From 2-01-FULL-39-10-A sp964525395 (GTDB taxonomy: Bacteria; Patescibacteriota; Microgenomatia; Levybacterales; UBA12049), in NCBI GenBank assembly GCA_964525395.1, contig CAZGGU010000009.1:1-28139 (forward strand): a stretch of 28,139 bases of DNA, in the 5' to 3' direction. Under the pieces are notes generated by a model, which was not told the origin of the DNA, made no database searches, and was given only the letters and a program-made list of their open reading frames with translations. The translations under genes were made by a program, and so were the position numbers. Shown here in pieces: positions 1 to 6,309 of this stretch (position 1 is the first letter of the stretch; every line of letters starts with the position of its first letter).

Positions 1-573
1 TTTTTTAATAAGATATTTATTAATTCTTTGATTATGGTAAGTTTCAACTTTTTCCTTAGTTAGGGTAAAATGGACTTTAAAAAATTTAAAGGTATTTTCA
101 AATTTTCTTAGTTCTTTTTCAAAAATAATATCTTCTTTTTTAGCATATGAAGAAATTAAAATAATTTCAGAATTGTTTTTTTTGAGCGATTTCAAAATTG
201 AGCGAAACGGTGTTACTCCAATTCCTCCAGCCAAAAAAACTTTTTTATTTTTATTATTAAAATTTATATCAAAAAAGCCAATTGGGCCAAAGAAATTAAT
301 TTTTTCGCCTTTTTTTAAATTATGCAGCTTATTTTTGAACGCACTATCTAAAATCTTTGTAGTAATTACTAAATCTTTTTCACTAGGAGATGAGGAGATA
401 GTAAAATATCTAGAAGAACCTCTATCATCAGGATTATCGATCGACAAATTTACTTTAAAATATTGACCTGGATTAAATTTTAAATTAATTGGTTTTTTAA
501 AATAAAAGCTATAAACATTTGTAGCTTCTTTTTTCTTCTTAATGAATTCTAATTGAAACTTTTTTGCCTTCAC
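1..573 (-). CDS. Ferredoxin-NADP+ reductase-like FAD/NAD(P)-binding oxidoreductase, 3' end outside window
   Basis: About 191 residues are readable from a GTG start at 573 to the window edge. The FAD-binding signature RYFTISS lies near residues 55-61 and a nucleotide-binding loop GGIGVTP near 116-122, in the order expected for the FNR family: a FAD beta-barrel followed by an NAD(P) Rossmann domain. There is no signal peptide or membrane segment, so it is probably cytosolic or attached to a membrane partner. The C-terminal part that would show nicotinamide specificity is missing. The frame has a stop upstream and no ATG before the conserved region, which supports the GTG. It diverges from a cupredoxin-like gene, so a small electron-transfer module is possible but not shown. 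The family call is secure; substrate and partner are unknown. Confidence 0.82.
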   Translation of the reverse strand, partial: MKAKKFQLEFIKKKKEATNVYSFYFKKPINLKFNPGQYFKVNLSIDNPDDRGSSRYFTISSSPSEKDLVITTKILDSAFKNKLHNLKKGEKINFFGPIGFFDINFNNKNKKVFLAGGIGVTPFRSILKSLKKNNSEIILISSYAKKEDIIFEKELRKFENTFKFFKVHFTLTKEKVETYHNQRINKYLIKK

Positions 574-582
574 AATTAATTG

Positions 583-611
583 ATTATACCAGGTGCCTAT
601 GTTAGTATGAA
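583..611 (-). promoter_or_regulatory. Promoter of the FNR-like gene, probably giving a leaderless mRNA
   Basis: On the minus strand a perfect TATAAT (583-588) follows a weak -35 TTCATA (606-611) at 17-nt spacing. The GTG start is only 9 nt past the -10 box, so transcription would begin within a few bases of the start codon. There is no Shine-Dalgarno (SD) sequence. Confidence 0.55.
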
Positions 612-1023
612 TACTATGAAAATAAAAGTAACCTTACTTATCGTTCTTCTATTTTTATTTTTAATTTTTAGCTTAATTTATCTTTTAAAAAATTCCAACA
701 AACAATCTGAAAACAAAATAAATCTTTATCCAAGCTCTGAAATAACACCGACTGAGAAAACTACGGTTATTTTAGATGGAGATGGATTTAGACCAAAAGA
801 AATTACTATATCCATTGGAACAGAAATATTTTGGGAGAATAACAGCGGAGATCTAGCTACAGTTGATTCCAATCCACACCCCATGCACACAGATCACCCT
901 GAATTAAATCTTGGAGAATTTAAAAATGGTGAAAAATTAAATTTAACATTCACAAAACCAGGAGTATTCAAATACCACAATCACTATAATCCTGAACAAG
1001 AAGGAACTATAACAGTCAAATAA
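607..1023 (+). CDS. Membrane-anchored cupredoxin-fold protein with atypical histidine cluster
   Basis: From the ATG at 607 the product is 138 aa; an in-frame ATG at 580 is possible but lies in the divergent promoter region. Residues about 5-27 form one hydrophobic helix (an N-terminal anchor or uncleaved signal). A linker follows, then a cupredoxin-like beta domain at about 52-138 with the family phrases GFRPKEITISIGTEIFWEN and FTKPGVFKYHNHYNPEQEG. Canonical type-1 copper sites use His, Cys, His and Met. Here the C-terminal loop has no Cys, and the positions of the second His and the Met look like Asn and Gln. Five histidines (91, 94, 97, 124, 126) remain. The domain probably sits outside the membrane and may bind metal in a non-blue site. 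Its TAA overlaps the next ATG (TAATG), suggesting coupling with the helicase gene, although a functional link is not obvious. Confidence 0.75.
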   Translation: MNTMKIKVTLLIVLLFLFLIFSLIYLLKNSNKQSENKINLYPSSEITPTEKTTVILDGDGFRPKEITISIGTEIFWENNSGDLATVDSNPHPMHTDHPELNLGEFKNGEKLNLTFTKPGVFKYHNHYNPEQEGTITVK

Positions 1024-3881
1024 TGGCAGGAAAATTAAACGAAAATCAAATACTTGCAGTTAAACATGGAAAAGGTCCTCTCTTAATAATTGCAGGCGCA
1101 GGGACTGGGAAAACTACAGTTATCACAGAAAGAATTAGACATTTAATAATTGATGAGAAAATTCAATCTGATCATGTGCTTTCCCTTACATTTACTGAAA
1201 AGGCAGCACATGAAATGCAAGAGAGAATTGATTCCCTTCTCCCCTATGGCTATACCAACATGTGGATCAATACATTCCATTCATTTTGCGACAGAATATT
1301 AAGAGACGATGCTCACTCAATAGGACTTGACCCTAATTACAAACTTATTAGCGAAGCAGAATCAATTTTTCTTCTAACACAAAACGTTTTTGAATTAGGA
1401 TTAGATCTATTTAAGCCTAAAGGAAATCCAACAAAATTTTTAGATGCATTACTCACTCATTTCTCAAGACTAAAAGATGAAGACATAACTCCGGACCAAT
1501 ATTTAGATTGGGCAAAAAAACAAAAAGATTTAGATGAAACGAAGCAATATATAGAATTAGCGAATGCTTATAAAAGATATGAAGAAATAAAAATAGAAAA
1601 ATCGTACATGGATTTTTCTGATCTAATTTCCAATACGCTTCTTCTTTTCAGAGAAAGACCAAATATATTAAAGAAATATCAGGAACATTTTAAATTCATT
1701 TTGGTTGATGAATTCCAAGACACCAACTATGCCCAAAATGAATTAGCCATCTTACTAGCTGGAAAGAATGAAAATATTACTGTAGTCGCAGATGATGATC
1801 AATCTATTTACAGATTTCGAGGAGCAGCAGTCTCAAATGTCTTGCAGTTTAAGAAAAATTTTCCGAGTGCCAAAATAATCACTCTTATTGACAACTATCG
1901 CTCTACTCAAAATATACTCGATGCTTCATATAGATTAATTCAAAATAATAATCCTAATCGACTTGAAATTGTCGAAAAGATAAATAAAAAACTCGTAAGC
2001 CATTCATCTGTAAGAGAGAAAGAGATTGAATTTATTCATGAGAAAAGAAATGAAGACGAGGCAGAAGAAATATCAAAAGCGATTCAAAGACTAAGTAAAA
2101 AATATGATTATAAAGATTTCGCCATTTTAGTAAGAGCAAATAATCACGCTCAACCAATCACTGCTGCTCTTTCCAGAAATAAAATTCCATTTCAATTTTT
2201 GGGCCCTGGATATTTATTTCAGCAAGATGAAATAAAAGACATTATCGCATATTTAAACTTTTTAACTAATCTTTCTGATTCAGTTTCCTTATTTAGAGTT
2301 CTTTCAATGGATATTTTTAAAATTCCATATCCAGAATTAATTTACTTATTTAATTTTTCTAAGAAAAAAAATATCTCTCTATTCGAAGCATTAAATCTTC
2401 TTGATCAAACCTTTCTGAAAACACAGACAAAAGAAGATTTATCTAAATTTAAAGAGATGATAATTCGACATCTTGAGGCAAGTAAAAAAGAAACAGCAGG
2501 ACAAATTTTATATTATTTTTTAGTTGAATCCGGTATTTTCGAGACTTTAAGAAATTCAAATTCTCTCGCAGAGGAAAAGAAAATTCAAAATATTGCCAAA
2601 TTTTTTGACAGAGTAAAAAACTTTGAGTCAGAAAGATTAGATGCTAACATATTTACTCTTTCTGAATGGTTAAATCTCATGATGGATCTAGGAGATAGCC
2701 CAACCGCTGCCGATGTAGATCAAAGAGATAACAATGCCGTAAATGTACTTACAGTACACTCATCAAAAGGACTCGAATTTAAGGTTGTTTTTCTTGTAAA
2801 TTTAGTAAATGACAGATTTCCTTCTCGCGAACGATCAGAAAAAATCCCTCTTCCTGAAGGATTAGTGAAAGAGAAAAATTACGATGAAATAGATTTTCAT
2901 CTTCAAGAAGAAAGAAGGCTTTTTTATGTAGGAATAACTCGTGCAAAAGAAAAGCTATTCCTCACTGCGGCAGATTTCTATGGTAGTGGTAAAAGAATTA
3001 AGAAACTTTCTTCATTTATTTATGAAGCATTACCTGATTTAAAAGAAAAAGAAAAAATAGAAAATAAAATTCAGCAACTTTCATTGACTGATATTCTCTC
3101 TGTCTATGAAAATGGTGTGGAACAGAAAATTGAAGAAAAATCTCAGACGAAGGTAAATTATATTACATATTCAAATCTTCAAATGTTTGATATCTGTCCT
3201 CTTCACTATAAAGCAAAAGTTATTTTTAACATCCCGACTCCAATAGCTTTTGCTCAAAGTTTTGGTATATCACTTCATAGCACTCTTCAAAGATTTTACA
3301 AAGAAGTGCAAAACGATAATATCCCAAGCCTTGAAGAATTTCAAAAAATTCTAACTGAAGAATGGATTAGCGATGGATTTTTAAATAAGGCGCATGAAGA
3401 AGAAAGACTTGGACAAGCTAGGAAAGTTATTGATGAGTTTTATAAAAAAGAGTGTAATCCTCCAATAAAACCACTCGGCCTAGAGCTTCCTTTTTCATTT
3501 TTTCTAAAAAATAACATTAAGGTTTTTGGGAAAATAGACAGAATTGATAAAACTCCTGATGGAATCGAAATTATAGACTATAAAACAGGATCAGACAATC
3601 CAAAGGCTGAAAAGGCACATGAACTTCAACTCGCAATTTATGCACTTGCTGCTACCAGAGTAAAAAATGAAATTTTTAATTATCAACCAGAAGATATTAA
3701 ATTAACACTCCATTTTATCGAAGAAGGAACTAAGAAAACGATGAATTTCACAACAGAAGATTTATCTAAATTTGAAGATGAAATTCTAGAAAAAATAAAG
3801 GAAATAGAGCATTCAGATTTTAAATGCAGCGGAAGCGTAATCTGCAAAGCCTGCGAATTTAAAATGCTTTGCCAAATCTGA
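1023..3881 (+). CDS. UvrD/PcrA-type superfamily 1 helicase fused to an Fe-S PD-(D/E)XK nuclease (AddAB/AdnAB-like)
   Basis: 952 aa. The N-terminal two-thirds is an SF1A 3'-5' helicase: Walker A GAGTGKT (about residues 25-31), Walker B DEFQDTN, motif III DDDQSIYRFRG, motif IV NYRST, motif V VHSSKGLEF and motif VI EERRLFYVGITRAKEKL. The C-terminal third is a RecB-family nuclease with D839 (GKID) and IIDYKTG (D852, K854). Cys725 plus C941-x2-C944-x5-C950 match the four-cysteine iron-sulfur staple of AddB-type nucleases. One polypeptide therefore carries motor and nuclease, as in AdnA/AdnB subunits or the Cas4-like UvrD fusions, and probably processes DNA ends for RecA loading. No Chi-recognition subunit is visible here. 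Its ATG overlaps the upstream stop codon. The domain call is firm; which recombination complex it belongs to is inferred. Confidence 0.9.
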   Translation: MAGKLNENQILAVKHGKGPLLIIAGAGTGKTTVITERIRHLIIDEKIQSDHVLSLTFTEKAAHEMQERIDSLLPYGYTNMWINTFHSFCDRILRDDAHSIGLDPNYKLISEAESIFLLTQNVFELGLDLFKPKGNPTKFLDALLTHFSRLKDEDITPDQYLDWAKKQKDLDETKQYIELANAYKRYEEIKIEKSYMDFSDLISNTLLLFRERPNILKKYQEHFKFILVDEFQDTNYAQNELAILLAGKNENITVVADDDQSIYRFRGAAVSNVLQFKKNFPSAKIITLIDNYRSTQNILDASYRLIQNNNPNRLEIVEKINKKLVSHSSVREKEIEFIHEKRNEDEAEEISKAIQRLSKKYDYKDFAILVRANNHAQPITAALSRNKIPFQFLGPGYLFQQDEIKDIIAYLNFLTNLSDSVSLFRVLSMDIFKIPYPELIYLFNFSKKKNISLFEALNLLDQTFLKTQTKEDLSKFKEMIIRHLEASKKETAGQILYYFLVESGIFETLRNSNSLAEEKKIQNIAKFFDRVKNFESERLDANIFTLSEWLNLMMDLGDSPTAADVDQRDNNAVNVLTVHSSKGLEFKVVFLVNLVNDRFPSRERSEKIPLPEGLVKEKNYDEIDFHLQEERRLFYVGITRAKEKLFLTAADFYGSGKRIKKLSSFIYEALPDLKEKEKIENKIQQLSLTDILSVYENGVEQKIEEKSQTKVNYITYSNLQMFDICPLHYKAKVIFNIPTPIAFAQSFGISLHSTLQRFYKEVQNDNIPSLEEFQKILTEEWISDGFLNKAHEEERLGQARKVIDEFYKKECNPPIKPLGLELPFSFFLKNNIKVFGKIDRIDKTPDGIEIIDYKTGSDNPKAEKAHELQLAIYALAATRVKNEIFNYQPEDIKLTLHFIEEGTKKTMNFTTEDLSKFEDEILEKIKEIEHSDFKCSGSVICKACEFKMLCQI

Positions 3882-3897
3882 CCTGGCTTTGCTCCAC

Positions 3898-3926
3898 TTG
3901 ATTACTATAAGTCTATATGCTATAAT
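3898..3926 (+). promoter_or_regulatory. Promoter of the RNase P RNA gene
   Basis: TTGATT (3898-3903) and TATAAT (3921-3926) are separated by exactly 17 nt, and a TG at 3918-3919 makes it an extended -10. The predicted start, about 7 nt downstream, falls on the first base of the RNA's P1 helix. Confidence 0.85.
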
Positions 3927-3932
3927 ATCTCC

Positions 3933-4303
3933 ACTGGGAAGACAATCCGCTAGTCCGGTTTTATCGGACAGGAAAGTCCAGACAGATCTAAAGACGGGGA
4001 TGGAGCGTAAGCTCTGGATAGCAATATCCGGTGTTCAAATTTTTACACTACTAAACGAAATTTGAAACAGATCTAGAAATGACTAGATTTGAGAGCAACA
4101 GAGACGAGTAGTTATGAAACGGGCAATCCTACCTGCTGCAATCTATGACTGATACGCTTGAGGTTTCTTTAGCCAAGTATCGAAAATAGAGCATCCCGAT
4201 TAAAGCGGGACTTAGTGAAGAAATATCACAAAGAGAAAGATTGCGGACTAGTCCTGAGAGCAATCGAAGGATAATACAGAATCTGGCTTATTATCTTCCC
4301 AGT
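3933..4303 (+). ncRNA. rnpB: RNase P RNA (catalytic subunit)
   Basis: RNA component of ribonuclease P, which removes 5' leaders from tRNA precursors. The 371-nt boundaries come from a perfect 10-bp P1 helix: ACTGGGAAGA at 3933-3942 pairs with TCTTCCCAGT at 4294-4303. The universally conserved CRI/CRV-type blocks are present: AGGAAAGTCCAGAC near 3970 and the 3' ACAGAATCTGGCTTA near 4276-4290. Several internal hairpins, for example CCCGATTAAAGCGGG near 4195, fit bacterial type A architecture, although the full secondary structure was not folded. It has its own promoter and terminator. The protein partner rnpA is not in the window. Confidence 0.95.
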
Positions 4304-4310
4304 ATTTTTT

Positions 4311-4338
4311 AAAAGCAGTTATCTAACTGCTTTTTTTA
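4311..4338. terminator. Bidirectional intrinsic terminator between rnpB and the HU gene
   Basis: The stem AGCAGTT/AACTGCT (loop ATCT) is followed by a T-run on the plus strand and preceded by an A-run (AAAA, after T6). It can therefore terminate rnpB in one direction and the HU gene in the other. The stem overlaps the last codons and stop of HU. Confidence 0.8.
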
Positions 4339-4591
4339 ATGTCTTTCCAGGGGTGAAACCTGGAGCGCGTCTTGCTTGTAGAGTAATTTTTTCTCCAGTC
4401 TTAGGATTTCTACCAGGGCGTTCTGATCTATTTCTGACTGAGAATGTTCCGAAACCTGTAATAACTACCTTGTCTCCATTCTTAAGTGCATCTCTGATTC
4501 CATTCAGCATTGCAGAAACTGCATCATTGGATGCTTTATTTGTGAGATTAGCTTTCTTAGCTACGTGAGCGATCAAATCTTTTTTGGTCAT
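4319..4591 (-). CDS. HU-family histone-like DNA-binding protein
   Basis: 90 aa from the ATG at 4591. The sequence is full length for HU: N-terminal MTKKDLIAHVAKKANL helices, the GFGTF turn, and the DNA-binding arm RSERPGRNPKTGEKITLQARRAPGFTPGK with the conserved RNPKTG tip, ending KTLKKAV. It dimerises, bends DNA and compacts the nucleoid. Earlier in-frame starts would add residues encoded inside the promoter, whereas the chosen ATG follows an AAGG-type ribosome binding site about 8 nt upstream. It is a single-gene unit convergent with rnpB. HU cannot be separated from IHF subunits with certainty, but the arm and lone gene favour HU. Confidence 0.93.
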   Translation of the reverse strand: MTKKDLIAHVAKKANLTNKASNDAVSAMLNGIRDALKNGDKVVITGFGTFSVRNRSERPGRNPKTGEKITLQARRAPGFTPGKTLKKAVR

Positions 4592-4606
4592 ATTGATTAC
4601 CTTAAC

Positions 4607-4634
4607 GATACAATGTAAACGGGACAACTGTCAA
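4607..4634 (-). promoter_or_regulatory. Promoter of the HU gene
   Basis: A consensus -35 TTGACA (4629-4634, minus strand) is followed after 15-16 nt by a weak -10 (TTGTAT or TGTATC, 4607-4613). It places transcription initiation just upstream of the ATG at 4591, which supports that start over longer in-frame versions. Confidence 0.6.
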
Positions 4635-4911
4635 GACCATAAAAGTGTTCAACCTACAACCTATATATAACAAACTGTGATTATTTATTTTCAATCAAAT
4701 ATTTCGTCAATTCGCACACCAGTATCGTTCTCCCTTTGCGATTAGAACAAAGAACGTTAAGTTTTTGTTGCGAACGACATCAGGGGAATTCCTCGCAAAC
4801 ATGCCGAGGAAGGGGTGAAATTACCCGACGAGTGAACAAACAAAAATAGTTCGACTTCATCGCAAGAGTTTTTGTGTTACTTTTCCGGAAAAAGTAACGA
4901 AAAAGAAGTTT
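4635..4911. other. Intergenic region with three stable hairpins, no convincing gene
   Basis: This gap of about 280 nt lies between the HU promoter and the 3' end of the RNase Y gene. I see no conserved ORF. It contains a 7-bp hairpin (TTCCTCG/CGAGGAA, 4789-4811), a 4-bp hairpin (GGGT/ACCC, 4813-4826) and a 9-bp near-palindrome (GTTACTTTT/AAAAGTAAC, 4876-4898). None has a proper U-run on either strand, so they are not clear terminators. The composition from about 4720 onward is more GC-rich than the flanks, which could mean a dispersed repeat or an uncharacterised RNA. Confidence 0.5.
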
Positions 4912-6171
4912 TTATTCGTTTCCGGAGACTGCGCGGAATTCGCGGATAGCCGTTACTTTTACTTCACCAGGGATAGCCAATGAATTACTTACTTCTTCTC
5001 TTATTTTTTCAGCTAGAACTGTAGTTTCTGCATCATCTAATTTTCCTGGATTAATAATAACTCGAAGCTCTCTTCCTGCCTCAAATGCATAAGCATCTTC
5101 TACTCCATCATATTTCTTCGCTATATCCTCCATATCAGAGAGTCTCACTGCATATTCTTCCACATCTTCGTAGCGAGCTCCAGGACGTGCTGCAGAGATT
5201 GCATCAGCTACATGAACTATCACTGACTCTATAGACGTAAATGGAGCGTCTTCATGATGCTGAGCTACGCAGTCAATAATTGGCTGTGGAATGTTATATT
5301 TCTTAAGTAAGTCTACTCCAAGTTTAACGTGACTTCCATCCCCAGGCACTACTTTTCCGATATCATGGAGCACACAGGCGATTCTAACGACATTAACATC
5401 TGCTCCGACTTCTTCTGCAATATGAGTACCGATCTTTGCTGTTTCAAGCAAATGAAGAGTTAAATTCTGACCATAAGAAGTTCTAAATTTTGCTCGTCCT
5501 AAAATAGCAATAATATCTGCGGGAAGATTATAAACTCCTACTTCTTGCGCTAACTTTTCACCTTCTTGGAACATGATTCTCTCAACTTCTTTTCGAGTCT
5601 CTTCCACAATTTCCTCAATTCTAAAAGGCTGAACTCTTGTGTCAGTAATAAGTTTTTCAAGTGATCTACGCGCGATTTCTCGCCTTACTTGGTCAAAAGA
5701 CGAAAGCCTAATAATTCCTTCTTCGTCTAGATCAACGTCTACTCCAGTAGCTTGCTCAAAAGCGCGAATATTTCTTCCTTCTTTTCCAATTATTCTTCCT
5801 TTAACTTCTTCATCAGGAATACGTACTATGGATACTGTATATTCTGGGATATAGCTTACTGCTCCGTGGCGCATAGACTCTACTACGATCTCTTTCGCTC
5901 TTTTGTCCGCCGTACTTTTAGCTTCCTCCTCACGCTGCCTAATTATCTTAGCTAAAGCTTCTGCCTCTCTTGCCTCAATCTGCTTTAAAAGCTCGTCTTT
6001 AGCTTCTTCAGCTGTTAGGTGAGTTACTTTTTCAAGCTTTTCAATCAATTCATCTCGCTGTTTATCAAGTGCTTTTTTAGCGCGATCTAGAGATTCTCGC
6101 TCTGCTTCTATTCTTTCTTGACGTTCAATAAGTTTCTTTTCAAGTGATATTAAATCTGTATCATTTGCCAT
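4912..6171 (-). CDS. rny: Ribonuclease Y lacking the N-terminal membrane anchor
   Basis: 419 aa from the ATG at 6171. RNase Y is an endoribonuclease that initiates mRNA decay. Domains in order: a short charged coiled coil (about 5-95), a KH RNA-binding domain (about 105-170) with its GxxG loop in GRIIGKEGRNIRA, and an HD domain with metal-binding H269-D270 in VLHDIGK followed by AQHHED, then the conserved ISAARPGAR segment and the family C-terminus. Typical RNase Y is about 520 aa with an N-terminal transmembrane helix. Here neither the ATG product nor the longer TTG-started version (adding only MGLLLLFI) provides a full one. The enzyme is probably cytosolic or recruited by a partner. It has its own promoter downstream of the unknown CPR-type gene. 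Confidence 0.93.
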   Translation of the reverse strand: MANDTDLISLEKKLIERQERIEAERESLDRAKKALDKQRDELIEKLEKVTHLTAEEAKDELLKQIEAREAEALAKIIRQREEEAKSTADKRAKEIVVESMRHGAVSYIPEYTVSIVRIPDEEVKGRIIGKEGRNIRAFEQATGVDVDLDEEGIIRLSSFDQVRREIARRSLEKLITDTRVQPFRIEEIVEETRKEVERIMFQEGEKLAQEVGVYNLPADIIAILGRAKFRTSYGQNLTLHLLETAKIGTHIAEEVGADVNVVRIACVLHDIGKVVPGDGSHVKLGVDLLKKYNIPQPIIDCVAQHHEDAPFTSIESVIVHVADAISAARPGARYEDVEEYAVRLSDMEDIAKKYDGVEDAYAFEAGRELRVIINPGKLDDAETTVLAEKIREEVSNSLAIPGEVKVTAIREFRAVSGNE

Positions 6172-6280
6172 AATAAACAACAAAAGAAGTCCCAATTAGG
6201 GGGAGAATTATTCTCTAATCAAGTTGAGGTATAAATTTGATTTCATAACTCTTACTGACAACTTCTATTTGTCTGGTGTA

Positions 6281-6309
6281 ATTATAATACTATTGACCCA
6301 AAAACTCAA
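6281..6309 (-). promoter_or_regulatory. Promoter of rny
   Basis: TTGAGT (6304-6309) and TATAAT (6281-6286) on the minus strand are 17 nt apart. The predicted leader is about 100 nt and has no clear Shine-Dalgarno before the ATG at 6171. The -35 overlaps the stop region of the upstream gene. Confidence 0.7.

Noticed and set aside
173..466. Plus-strand ORF of 97 codons
   Set aside because: It lies opposite the FNR-like gene, whose minus-strand frame carries recognisable FAD and NAD(P) motifs; the plus-strand product has no family features.
4780..4830. tmRNA-like phrase (CATGCCGAGG)
   Set aside because: No matching acceptor, T-loop or tag-peptide reading frame was found around it.
6172..6195. 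TTG start giving RNase Y the N-terminus MGLLLLFI
   Set aside because: Too short for a membrane helix, no ribosome site, and the ATG at 6171 begins the charged coil typical of the family.
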